Below are positions 27,447 through 35,462 of a DNA stretch of 64,000 bases, piece after piece. Positions within the stretch are counted from its first letter, which is position 1. Each line of letters starts with the position of its first letter. The notes under the pieces are model-generated. The model was not told the origin of the DNA, made no database searches, and worked only from the letters and a program-made list of their open reading frames with translations. Source of the stretch: Mogibacterium sp. (GTDB taxonomy: Bacteria; Bacillota; Clostridia; Peptostreptococcales; Anaerovoracaceae); contig JAEUGJ010000035.1 of assembly GCA_016775335.1 (NCBI GenBank), positions 62,001-126,000 of the forward strand, written 5' to 3'. Both the position numbers and the translations under genes were made by a program.

Positions 27447-27906
27447 TTCTATCCCTCTTGGAAATCATGTTTTCGAACAGGCTGATAATCTCGGCGACAT
27501 TCTCTTCTTTGTCTACGATTATCAGCATGGTATTATCGCCGGCAATAGAACCCACCACGTGGTCCAATTCCAGACAGTCGATGGCTTCCGCAGCCGCATT
27601 TCCGCAGCCGGAAAGGGTTTTGATGACAATCAGATTTCCGGCATGTGCGGTGGAAATGATGGTTTCGCGGAAAATCTTAATGAACCGGTCGGAAATCGGC
27701 TGTTCATCGTATTTCCCGGCTGTATATTTATACTTTCCGTTTCCGGCCAATGCTTTGACCAGCTGAAGTTCCTTGATGTCTCTGGAAATTGTCGCCTGGG
27801 TCACTTTGAAACCGGCCTGGTTCAGCAAATCCTGAAGCTGATCCTGGGTCTCTACTACATTGTTGGCGATAATCTCAAGTATCTTGTTCTGTCTCGAATA
27901 ACGCAT
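27439..27906 (-). CDS. argR: Arginine repressor ArgR/AhrC
   Basis: A 155-residue hexameric regulator that senses arginine and represses biosynthesis or activates catabolism. The N-terminal winged helix (about 1-70) has TQDQLQDLLNQAGF and TQATISRDIKELQL. The C-terminal oligomerisation domain contains the arginine-binding GSIAGDNTMLIIV segment. AGGAGG lies 5 bp before the ATG at 27906; an in-frame ATG 24 codons upstream lies in the promoter region. The arginase gene at 13.7 kb is a plausible target, but I saw no clear ARG box before it. Confidence 0.95.
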   Translation of the reverse strand: MRYSRQNKILEIIANNVVETQDQLQDLLNQAGFKVTQATISRDIKELQLVKALAGNGKYKYTAGKYDEQPISDRFIKIFRETIISTAHAGNLIVIKTLSGCGNAAAEAIDCLELDHVVGSIAGDNTMLIIVDKEENVAEIISLFENMISKRDRND

Positions 27907-27958
27907 GGGGTCCTCCTGAAATGCCGCATGGGTCTGCGCCCATCTTATGATTAGTTTG

Positions 27959-27967
27959 ATTATATCA
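27959..27967 (-). promoter_or_regulatory. Extended -10 promoter of argR-recN
   Basis: On the minus strand TGATATAAT is a TGn-extended perfect -10 box about 52 bp before the argR start. The AT-rich palindromic stretch at 28001-28022 (ATGAAT...ATTC) is loosely like an ARG box, but its spacing is wrong by four bases. Confidence 0.55.
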
Positions 27968-28034
27968 CAGGCATTCACAAAAACGGATAAAAATTTATTA
28001 TCATGAATATTATATAATTCGATAAAAATTGTTC

Positions 28035-28952
28035 CTATCCAGCTATCCGCGCCGCTGCCTGTGCCTGCATTTGCTGTTTCAGAAATTCCTCGGGATTGAC
28101 GCCCGTTGTTTTTTTCTGGACAGTCGGACTCGTAAAGAATTCTCGTTGGATCATTTTATCTATTTTTTCTGTATCGATGGTACCGCCGCCGTCTTCGAAG
28201 GTTGTGAGGATGTTTTTGCCCAAAACAAAACCGAGAGAGGCGAGCTCGACGGTTTTGATGCAAAAATTGTTGCGGTACCCGGCACCTTTCGCATCATGAT
28301 ACCAGTAACCGAGATGTTCCAGAATATACAGCTTTCCGGTCAGCGGATGCAGAATCAGAAAATCCGGATAGATGATGCGACCTTCGATGATAATCGGAAA
28401 TTCATAAATCACAAGCAGTCCCGCAGTAACCAGGTGGTCGTAGATAATCGCTTCAATCCGGCTGCGCACCAGCGTTCCGTCAATGGTGGAAACGGTGCAC
28501 TTTTCGGGATATTTCACAGGCACAGATTCCTTTATTTCCAAGAGTTTCTGATACCATTTCTGAGCTGTATCTAATGACAATTCCGCTTCGCGAAGGTTCG
28601 CCGGAACGTAACATTTCGGGAGCCTCTTTCGTATTTCTTCCGTGGTGATATCGATGTAATTATCCTGAAAATGCTTGAGCGCAGCGATGTTGCTTTCTAG
28701 CATCGAAATCAGAACTTTTGCCGCGCGAAGATTCTGAATTCGTTGTACTGTAGTGTGCTTCTCATTTCCGATATATTTCGGCTTCTTGCCGGGCCGGTGG
28801 CCGGCGAAATAGGTTCGTCCGCCGGTTGTGCGAGCGTTGAGAAAGATTCCATCGTATTCCTTTAGCTTCAGTGTCTTCTGCTTATATTTCCGAAGCAGTT
28901 CTTCGTGCTGCTGAAGAATGCCGGAAATTACTTTTAAAAATACAGTAGTCAT
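28035..28952 (-). CDS. Uncharacterised protein with PD-(D/E)XK nuclease-like fold signature
   Basis: A 305-residue protein of unknown role. Residues about 1-100 are rich in Lys/Arg and predicted helices, with a motif around GGRTYFAGHRPGKKPKYIG that could bind nucleic acid. Residues about 160-240 show E in VRSRIEAIIYD, then YEFP, then YPDFLIL and LYILEHLG; the order E - P-D - E matches PD-(D/E)XK nucleases, although the final K is replaced by H. The C-terminus is Gln/Ala-rich. AAGGAGG precedes the start. It is divergent from ruvC, and the 574-bp gap between them holds the largest 86-bp repeat array. The fold call is inference from motif spacing only. Confidence 0.55.
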   Translation of the reverse strand: MTTVFLKVISGILQQHEELLRKYKQKTLKLKEYDGIFLNARTTGGRTYFAGHRPGKKPKYIGNEKHTTVQRIQNLRAAKVLISMLESNIAALKHFQDNYIDITTEEIRKRLPKCYVPANLREAELSLDTAQKWYQKLLEIKESVPVKYPEKCTVSTIDGTLVRSRIEAIIYDHLVTAGLLVIYEFPIIIEGRIIYPDFLILHPLTGKLYILEHLGYWYHDAKGAGYRNNFCIKTVELASLGFVLGKNILTTFEDGGGTIDTEKIDKMIQREFFTSPTVQKKTTGVNPEEFLKQQMQAQAAARIAG

Positions 28953-29078
28953 ATTGTGTACCTCCTTATGCTGATTATGCCATAAAAAAATTCCCCTTCA
29001 GTACACATTTATCGAGAAAAATCGAGATTTTGCAGTATCCGGACGCATGCGGTGCCGGCTGACGTGTTTGAGTCGCCT

Positions 29079-29422
29079 GACGTGGTGCCTGAGGACGAAG
29101 AAACAAGGGGTAGCGGGTGATGAGGCACCACGTCCCCGGACCCGGTCGGGAAAATGGGGAGCCGGACGTGGTGCATGCCGACGAAGGAATAAGGGCTAGC
29201 GGGTGATGAGGCACCACGTCCCCGGGGCTGCCCGGCAATTTGGAGCGGTGGACGTGGTGCGTGCCGACGAAGGAACAAGGGCTAGCGGGAGATGAAGCAC
29301 CACGCCCCCGGGGCCGGTCGGAATTTTGAGGGGGCGGACGTGGTGCGTGCCGACGAAGAAACAAGGGCTGGAGGGCAGTGAGGCACCACGTCCCCGGGGC
29401 TGCCCGGCACTTTGAATCGGCG
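29079..29422. repeat. 86-bp-period palindrome repeat, locus 3 (four complete units)
   Basis: GACGTGGTGC starts at 29079, 29165, 29251 and 29337, each exactly 86 bp apart. Each is followed by a 36-base core and the inverted arm GCACCACGTC (GCACCACGCC in unit 3), then a 30-bp linker beginning CCCGG. Cores share CCGACGAAG and AAGGGCTAGCGGG. The orientation is reversed relative to the arrays at 0.4 and 13.4 kb. Because 86 is not a multiple of three, the units cannot encode one repeated peptide, so the short frames here are not genes. The remaining parts of 28953-29526 hold the nuclease-like gene leader and the ruvC promoter. Confidence 0.95.
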
Positions 29423-29476
29423 GAGCCGGCTTTTCGATGATTCGCCGGATCATTGTCCGGCCGTCGGCCGGGCTAT

Positions 29477-29505
29477 TAGACAAAGGAAGCGTTTTTTGGT
29501 AAAAT
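29477..29505 (+). promoter_or_regulatory. Promoter of the ruvC operon
   Basis: TAGACA (29477-29482), 17 bp, TAAAAT (29500-29505), 21 bp before the ruvC start codon. Confidence 0.6.
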
Positions 29506-29526
29506 AGCCCGAGGAGTTTTAGAAGA

Positions 29527-30012
29527 ATGAGAATACTTGGAATCGATCCGGGGTATGCCATCATGGGATACGGAATCCTGGATTATAACGGAAATCGTTT
29601 TCGAACCGTAGATTACGGATCCATTGAGACGGAGGCGCATACACCGATGCCGCAGCGGCTGAATCAGTTGTTTGACGGGCTGAATGAAGTGATTCAGAAA
29701 TATCAGCCGGAAGAGGCGTCCATTGAGGAACTTTTTTTTAACAGCAACACAACTACGGCGATTAAAGTGGGCGAGGCCAGGGGCGTTGCCCTTTTGGCGT
29801 GTGAGCGGAACGGACTTCGGGTTTCGGAGTACACGCCGCTGCAGATTAAGCAGGCGCTGGTTGGCTACGGCCGGGCAGAGAAGAAACAGGTGCAGAACAT
29901 GGTCAAGGTAATTCTGAATTTGAAGGAAGTACCGAAGCCGGATGACACGGCGGATGCGGTGGCGGCGGCTATTTGCCATGCGCATTCCAGAAATAACAGG
30001 GTGATAGGATGA
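29527..30012 (+). CDS. ruvC: Holliday junction endonuclease RuvC
   Basis: RuvC resolves four-way DNA junctions. The 161 residues begin MRILGIDPGYAIMGYG, giving the first catalytic Asp, with the second acidic residue in SIEELFFNSN and the last acidic cluster in KPDDTADAVAAAICH. GAGGAG lies upstream of the start. It overlaps ruvA by four bases (ATGA), implying coupled translation, and opens the ruvCAB-queA-tgt-rlmD run. Confidence 0.97.
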   Translation: MRILGIDPGYAIMGYGILDYNGNRFRTVDYGSIETEAHTPMPQRLNQLFDGLNEVIQKYQPEEASIEELFFNSNTTTAIKVGEARGVALLACERNGLRVSEYTPLQIKQALVGYGRAEKKQVQNMVKVILNLKEVPKPDDTADAVAAAICHAHSRNNRVIG

Positions 30013-30605
30013 TTAGACATATTACGGGAAAATATCTTTTTTATGAGAAAGGATCCATCGTGGTGGAGACACAGGGCGGAATCGGTTTCCGGATTCACGT
30101 GGCGGATACATCGCCGGTACTGAATGCTCGGGAGGGAGATGTGGTTCAACTGTATACGTATATGCAGGTGAAGGACGACGGCATGTCCCTGTTCGGTTTT
30201 AACGACCGGGATGCGCTGACTCTTTTCGAGCAACTGCTGACGGTGAACGGCGTGGGACCGAAAGCCGGTCTGGCCATCATGTCCATCGGCACGGTGAACC
30301 AGATTAAAGCATTTATCATGCATAAAGATGCCAAATCCATTGCGAAGGCGCAGGGCGTTGGAAAGAAAACGGCGGAACGGGTGATTTTGGAACTGGCGGA
30401 CAAGGTGAGTGCCGTTCCGATTCAGGATGCGGAAATCGCGGCGGAACCGGCGGTACTGTTCTCCGACGAACGGAACAACGCGGTGGTGGCTCTGACCACT
30501 TTGGGATACAGTAAAGCAGAGGCGGAAGAAGCCATCGGTCACGTGCCGGAGGATGATCTGACCATCGAAGAATACATCAAGAAGTCCCTGAAATTCCTGA
30601 TGTAG
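30009..30605 (+). CDS. ruvA: Holliday junction DNA-binding subunit RuvA
   Basis: A 198-residue protein that binds junctions and loads RuvB. It has the N-terminal OB domain (MIRHITGKYLFYEKGSIVVE), two helix-hairpin-helix motifs (LLTVNGVGPKAGLAI and AQGVGKKTAERVILEL) and a C-terminal RuvB-binding domain (about 150-198; LTTLGYSKAEAEEAI). Complete and of normal length. Confidence 0.97.
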   Translation: MIRHITGKYLFYEKGSIVVETQGGIGFRIHVADTSPVLNAREGDVVQLYTYMQVKDDGMSLFGFNDRDALTLFEQLLTVNGVGPKAGLAIMSIGTVNQIKAFIMHKDAKSIAKAQGVGKKTAERVILELADKVSAVPIQDAEIAAEPAVLFSDERNNAVVALTTLGYSKAEAEEAIGHVPEDDLTIEEYIKKSLKFLM

Positions 30606-30625
30606 GAAAGGAAGTTACCATATTT

Positions 30626-31633
30626 ATGGAAGAACAGATTACATCAAGACAGATGCAGCCCTCGGATTTGGAGGGGGAGTATACCCTTCGTCCTCAATAT
30701 CTCAGCGAGTACTGCGGGCAGTCGGGAAATAAAGAGAATTTGTCCATATACATCGAGGCGGCAAAGATGCGGGGCGAGTCCCTAGATCACGTGCTTTTCT
30801 ACGGACCGCCGGGACTGGGAAAAACAACATTGGCGGGAATCATTTCCAACGAGCTGGGCGTGGATATCAAAATCACATCCGGCCCGGCCATCGGAAGAGC
30901 CGGAGATCTGGCTGCCATTCTGACCAATTTGAATGAAAACGATGTGCTTTTCATCGACGAGATTCACCGGCTGAATCGATCGGTGGAAGAGGTGCTGTAT
31001 TCCGCCATGGAAGACTATGCGCTGGATATCGTCATCGGAAAAGGCCCATCGGCTCGGTCCCTTCGGATTGACCTGTCTCATTTTACCCTGATCGGCGCCA
31101 CTACGCGGGCGGGAAGCCTTTCGGCACCGCTGCGGGATCGGTTCGGAATCATTTGCAAATTCGATTTCTATACCGTGGAGGAACTGAAGGAAATCCTTCG
31201 CCGGTCGGCGCGGGTGATGAACGTGCACATCGATGAAGAGTCCTTGACGGAGCTGGCGAAACGTTCCCGAGGGACGCCGCGAATCGCCAACCGCATGCTG
31301 AAGCGGGTGCGGGATTTTTCGGAGGTCATTCAGGACGGAAACGTGGATATCGATATCACCCGGAAAGCGCTGGATGCTTTGGGGGTCGATGACCTGGGTC
31401 TGGAGAAGCTGGATCGAGAGATTCTCACCACGATTATCAAGGGCTTCAACGGCGGCCCAGTGGGAATCGAGACCATCGCTTCCGCAATCGGCGAAGAGCG
31501 AGTGACGCTGGAGGATGTGAACGAACCGTACCTGATTCAGTCCGAGCTGATGTATCGGACGCAGAAGGGGCGGATGGCATCCCGGAAGGCCTACGAGCAT
31601 CTGGGGCTGATGGCGCTCTATTCGGAAAAGTAA
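30626..31633 (+). CDS. ruvB: Holliday junction helicase motor RuvB
   Basis: A 335-residue AAA+ ATPase that drives branch migration. Walker A is GPPGLGKTT, Walker B is LFIDEIHRLN, sensor 1 is GATTRAGSLSAPLRDRFG, and the C-terminal winged helix ends in RTQKGRMASRKAYEHLG. It lies 20 bp after ruvA in the same operon. Confidence 0.97.
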   Translation: MEEQITSRQMQPSDLEGEYTLRPQYLSEYCGQSGNKENLSIYIEAAKMRGESLDHVLFYGPPGLGKTTLAGIISNELGVDIKITSGPAIGRAGDLAAILTNLNENDVLFIDEIHRLNRSVEEVLYSAMEDYALDIVIGKGPSARSLRIDLSHFTLIGATTRAGSLSAPLRDRFGIICKFDFYTVEELKEILRRSARVMNVHIDEESLTELAKRSRGTPRIANRMLKRVRDFSEVIQDGNVDIDITRKALDALGVDDLGLEKLDREILTTIIKGFNGGPVGIETIASAIGEERVTLEDVNEPYLIQSELMYRTQKGRMASRKAYEHLGLMALYSEK

Positions 31634-31697
31634 AAACAAGATTCGGGAAAGCCGAATGAAACAAAAAATCATATTATATAAATAAAGAAGGGAACAC

Positions 31698-32747
31698 ATG
31701 AAATTAGAAGATTTTGATTATCACCTGCCGGAGGAGCTGATTGCTCAGACCCCGGCACAACAAAGAGATTCCTGCCGGCTGATGGTTCTGAACCGGGAGA
31801 AGAACAGCATTGAGCACCGTCATTTTCACGATATTTTGGACTATCTGAAACCGGGAGACTGCATGGTTCTGAACGATTCCAGGGTAATTCCCGCCAGACT
31901 GTTCGGACGAAAGGCGGTGACGGGAGCCCACATTGAATTCCTGCTGATTAAGCGGCTGGAAGGGGATGTGTGGGAAACCATGGTTCGCCCGGGAAAGAGA
32001 CTGAAGGAAGGAGACACGGTGGTGTTCGATTCCGAGCACCTGTTCCAGGCACATATTCTGGGGTTCCAGGATCCGGATCAGGGAACCCGGAAAGTTCGTT
32101 TTGAGTATGAAGGCATTTTCATGGAGCGGCTGGAAGAGCTGGGAAGCATGCCGCTTCCGCCCTACATCGAACGACCGGCGGAGGACTCGGACAAAGAAAC
32201 CTATCAGACGGTATACAGCCGTATTGACGGATCGGTAGCCGCACCGACAGCCGGACTTCATTTTACCAAAGAGCTACTGAAGGAGATCGAAGAGAAGGGC
32301 GTGAAAATCGCCTATGTCACTCTGCACGTGGGCATCGGCACCTTCCGTCCGGTAAAATGCGAGAACATCGAGGAACACCACATGCATTTCGAGGAATATT
32401 CGGTGACGGAGGAGAATGCGAAGATCATCAACGATGCCATCGATGCGGGCCAGCGGATCATCTCCGTGGGCACCACGTCCACCCGAACTTTAGAGAGTGC
32501 GGCGGTGGAGACGCCGGAGGGCTTCCGGATTCAGGCCGGCCACAACAGCACCGGAATTTTCATCTATCCGGGATATGAATTTAAGATTGTAAAAGCATTG
32601 ATCACCAATTTTCATCTTCCGAAGTCCACACTTCTGATGCTGATTTCCGCATTATACGATCGGGAACACATTCTGGAAGCGTACGAAGAAGCGGTTCGGG
32701 AAAAATATCGCTTCTTCAGCTACGGAGATGCGATGCTGATTGAATAA
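31698..32747 (+). CDS. queA: tRNA preQ1(34) S-adenosylmethionine ribosyltransferase-isomerase
   Basis: QueA uses the ribosyl part of S-adenosylmethionine to make epoxyqueuosine in tRNA. The 349 residues show the family markers FDYHLPEELIAQTP at the start, D-S-R-V-I-P-A-R-L-F-G, VAAPTAGLHFT and the C-terminal NFHLPKSTLLMLI. AAGGGAA precedes the start. It sits before tgt, the preceding step of the same pathway. Confidence 0.97.
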   Translation: MKLEDFDYHLPEELIAQTPAQQRDSCRLMVLNREKNSIEHRHFHDILDYLKPGDCMVLNDSRVIPARLFGRKAVTGAHIEFLLIKRLEGDVWETMVRPGKRLKEGDTVVFDSEHLFQAHILGFQDPDQGTRKVRFEYEGIFMERLEELGSMPLPPYIERPAEDSDKETYQTVYSRIDGSVAAPTAGLHFTKELLKEIEEKGVKIAYVTLHVGIGTFRPVKCENIEEHHMHFEEYSVTEENAKIINDAIDAGQRIISVGTTSTRTLESAAVETPEGFRIQAGHNSTGIFIYPGYEFKIVKALITNFHLPKSTLLMLISALYDREHILEAYEEAVREKYRFFSYGDAMLIE

Positions 32748-32790
32748 TCCCCGAGAGATTGCAATATTAATCAAGAAACAAAGAGGTACT

Positions 32791-33912
32791 ATGAGCAACG
32801 CAGTAACATATGAATTAATTCATCAGGATACCAGAACCCGCGCCCGCCGCGGCCGAATTACCACTCCCCACGGCACCATCGAAACCCCGGTATTTATGCC
32901 GGTGGGCACTCAGGCTACGGTGAAAGCCATGAAACCGGAAGATGTGGAGGCCACCGGCGCCGAAATCATTCTGGGAAACACTTATCATCTCTATTTGAGA
33001 CCCGGCGAGGATATCGTTCGAGAGGCCGGCGGACTTCATAAGTTCATGAACTGGAATCGCCCGATTCTCACGGATAGCGGCGGTTTTCAGGTTTTTTCCC
33101 TGGGCAAATTCCGTAAAATCACAGAGGAAGGAGTTACCTTCAAATCCTACATTGACGGATCCAAGCACATGATGAGACCGGAGACGTCCATCGATATCCA
33201 GAATGCGCTGGGGGCGGATATCATCATGGCTTTCGACGAATGCGTGGAGTACGAGGCGGAGAAGCCGTACGTGGCGCGTTCCCTGGAGCGGACCACCCGC
33301 TGGCTCAAGCGATGCAAGGACCACCACCAAAACACGGAGCAGCAGTCCCTCTTTGGAATCATGCAGGGCGGAATGTTCAAGGATCTTCGGAGAATCAGCG
33401 CGGAGCAGATTGTGGATCTGGACCTGCCGGGCTATGCCATCGGCGGACTGTCCGTCGGAGAGCCGAAGGACATCATGCTGGATGTGCTGAACGATTGTGT
33501 GGATTATCTGCCAAAAGAAAAACCGCGCTACCTCATGGGGGTTGGCACCGTGGATTACTTATTCGAAGGCGTCGAGCGCGGCGTGGATATGTTCGACTGT
33601 GTACTGCCGACCCGTCTGGCGAGACACGGCGTAGCCATGACCTCCCACGGAAATGTGAACATCAAAAACGCCGTGCATCAGAGAGATTTCAGCACACTGG
33701 ATCCGGAATGCGACTGCTACGTATGCCGAAATTATTCCAGAGCGTACCTGAGACATCTTTTCAAATCCAACGAGATTCTCAGCTCCATGCTGCTCTCGGA
33801 GCACAACATTCACTTCCTGGTGAACATGATGAAGAATATTCGAAAATCCATAGAGGAAGACCGTTTCGTCGAATACAAGAAGGAGTTCTATGACAAATAT
33901 GGAGAATTTTAA
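32791..33912 (+). CDS. tgt: tRNA-guanine transglycosylase
   Basis: Tgt swaps guanine 34 for the queuine precursor preQ1 in tRNAs with GUN anticodons. The protein has 373 residues, with substrate pocket motifs T-D-S-G-G-F-Q-V-F-S-L and the catalytic D in GVERGVDMFDCVLPTR, and the zinc site CDCYVC followed by H at the C-terminal end. The ATG at 32791 has AGAGGT just before it; an in-frame ATG at 32740 lies inside the end of queA and lacks a binding site. The last 23 bases overlap the next gene. Confidence 0.97.
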   Translation: MSNAVTYELIHQDTRTRARRGRITTPHGTIETPVFMPVGTQATVKAMKPEDVEATGAEIILGNTYHLYLRPGEDIVREAGGLHKFMNWNRPILTDSGGFQVFSLGKFRKITEEGVTFKSYIDGSKHMMRPETSIDIQNALGADIIMAFDECVEYEAEKPYVARSLERTTRWLKRCKDHHQNTEQQSLFGIMQGGMFKDLRRISAEQIVDLDLPGYAIGGLSVGEPKDIMLDVLNDCVDYLPKEKPRYLMGVGTVDYLFEGVERGVDMFDCVLPTRLARHGVAMTSHGNVNIKNAVHQRDFSTLDPECDCYVCRNYSRAYLRHLFKSNEILSSMLLSEHNIHFLVNMMKNIRKSIEEDRFVEYKKEFYDKYGEF

Positions 33913-35065
33913 AGAATGTAAGCTGAACGGCCTTTGCGGCGGCTGCCTGCACCAGGGCGTTCCCTATGAAGAGCAGCATCGACTGAAAAATCAGCAGGTG
34001 CTGGACCTTTTCGACCGATTCCACGTGGATGCCTCCGTGTATCAGGGAATGGTTCCGGCGGAGACCCCGTACCGCTACCGAAACAAGATGGAATATACCT
34101 TCGGAGATGTGGAAATCGGCGGACCTCTGGAGCTGGGCATGCATCAGAAGGGACGTTTCATGTCCATCGTTACCTGCGATGAATGTCAGCTGGTACCGGA
34201 AGATTTCAATCGGATTCTGTCGGCCACCTTGAACTTCTGCAGGGAGAGAGAATATTCTTTTTACCATAAAAAAACTCATACGGGCTTGCTGCGGAATCTG
34301 GTGGTGCGCCATGGCGTTCGCTCCAATGAGGTGTTGGTGAACATCATCACCAGCAGCGAGGAAGGCTTTGACGAAGCCGGATACGTGGAGCTGCTTCAGG
34401 GGCTGGAGCTGGATAACACGCTGGTGGGCATCATTCGCACGTTCAACGACAGCCTGGCGGATGCGGTAATCGATGAGGGTACGAAAATCCTTTACGGCCG
34501 GGATTTCTACTATGAAGAAATTTTGGGCTTGAAATTCCAGGTGAAAGCTTTCGCCTTCTTCCAGACCAACATCAACGCGGTGGAGCGGCTGTATTCCGAC
34601 GCGCTGAACCTGCTGCCGGACATTCATGAAAAAACAGTATACGATCTGTACTGCGGCACCGGCACAATCACGCAGCTGATGGCTCTGAAGGCGAAAAAAG
34701 TATACGGCGTGGAAATCGTGGAGGATTCCGTGGAAGCCGCTCGGCACAATGCGGAGCTGAACGGGATTACCAACTGTGAATTCCTGTGCGGCGATGTGCG
34801 GAAAAAGCTGGACGAGCTGACGGAAAAACCGGACATGATCGTAGTAGATCCGCCGAGAGCCGGCATGCACGACAAAGTGGTGCACATGCTGTGCCGGTAC
34901 GACATCCCGGAAATCCTGTACATCTCATGCAACCCGAAAACCATGTGCATGAACCTGGAACTCTTCAAAATGAACGGCTACGAACCCGTATACATGAAAT
35001 CCTACGACAACTTCCCGATGACCAAGCACGTAGAGACATGCTGTCTCCTGCGAAGACGAGTGTAA
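33890..35065 (+). CDS. rlmD: 23S rRNA uracil-5 methyltransferase, RlmD/RumA type
   Basis: A 391-residue SAM-dependent enzyme that makes 5-methyluridine in RNA. Four cysteines near the start (C-x5-C-x2-C and a later C) suggest an iron-sulfur site but there is no TRAM domain. The catalytic half has the SAM motif YDLYCGTGTIT, IVVDPPRAGMH and the nucleophile Cys in ISCNPKTM. AAGGAG inside the end of tgt serves the start at 33890. The last nine codons belong to a 62-bp sequence that is repeated 122 bp downstream. RlmC or TrmFO-like specificity cannot be ruled out by reading. Confidence 0.88.
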   Translation: MTNMENFKECKLNGLCGGCLHQGVPYEEQHRLKNQQVLDLFDRFHVDASVYQGMVPAETPYRYRNKMEYTFGDVEIGGPLELGMHQKGRFMSIVTCDECQLVPEDFNRILSATLNFCREREYSFYHKKTHTGLLRNLVVRHGVRSNEVLVNIITSSEEGFDEAGYVELLQGLELDNTLVGIIRTFNDSLADAVIDEGTKILYGRDFYYEEILGLKFQVKAFAFFQTNINAVERLYSDALNLLPDIHEKTVYDLYCGTGTITQLMALKAKKVYGVEIVEDSVEAARHNAELNGITNCEFLCGDVRKKLDELTEKPDMIVVDPPRAGMHDKVVHMLCRYDIPEILYISCNPKTMCMNLELFKMNGYEPVYMKSYDNFPMTKHVETCCLLRRRV

Positions 35066-35218
35066 GCGAAGTCTGAGCAGATGAGACGCAGTCCGCCAGA
35101 GAAACCCCGCGACTGCCGAGCGGCAGCGAAGGCAGAGCGGCCGGTTTCGGGACGGCGACATGCTGTCTCCTGCGAAGACGAGCGTAAGCGAAGTCTGAGC
35201 AGATGAGACGCAGTCCGC
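35035..35218. repeat. Direct repeat: 62 bp of the rlmD 3' end duplicated
   Basis: 35035-35096 and 35157-35218 are identical except for one base (T at 35061, C at 35183) and are 122 bp apart. The first copy contains the last nine rlmD codons plus its stop; the second is free-standing. The 60-bp spacer and the sequence after copy 2 share the pattern GCCGAGC-GG-GCGAAGG, so the longer unit may be about 120 bp. Minus-strand frames across this stretch are by-products of the repeat. Confidence 0.85.
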
Positions 35219-35462
35219 AAGGGACGCCCAAGAAGCCGAGCCGGAGGCGAAGGGTGATTGGGAGCGACATGTCGGAGCCCGTTTTACGTAGTTATTTTTG
35301 CCATTGAGGCTTAAATAGAAATATTAATTTTAAGGAGAGTGCTTTTTGATCAAGTACAACACAATGGAGATTGTAGCGTAACCGGGAGGTTGCGGATACA
35401 GTCAAACACAACCTCCCGCAGGAATGCAGTTGAAGTTAACAACATTCAGGAGGAAATAAAGA
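35219..35462. other. Gap before the GNAT gene, with one hairpin
   Basis: Base composition drops to AT-rich near 35285, which I take as the left edge of the accessory island. The gap contains an inverted repeat, GGGAGGTTG (35384-35392) and CAACCTCCC (35409-35417), without a T run, and an AAGGAG at 35333-35338 followed by an 11-codon frame starting with TTG at 35345. A leader peptide with attenuator is possible but weakly supported. Confidence 0.35.

Noticed and set aside
28001..28022. ARG box before argR
   Set aside because: The half-sites ATGAAT and ATTC are eight rather than four bases apart, so the match to the arginine repressor site is poor.
29079..29422. CRISPR array
   Set aside because: The 36-base and 30-base parts between arms are conserved from unit to unit rather than unique, and no cas gene is nearby.
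28975..29564. Several overlapping minus-strand frames with repeated R-H-H-V/A-P-R peptides
   Set aside because: They run through the 86-bp repeats. Because 86 is not a multiple of three the peptide changes frame in each unit, so they are not genes.
34965..35270. Minus-strand frames of 60-100 codons after rlmD
   Set aside because: They consist of the duplicated rlmD end and its spacer read backwards; no start site or domain.
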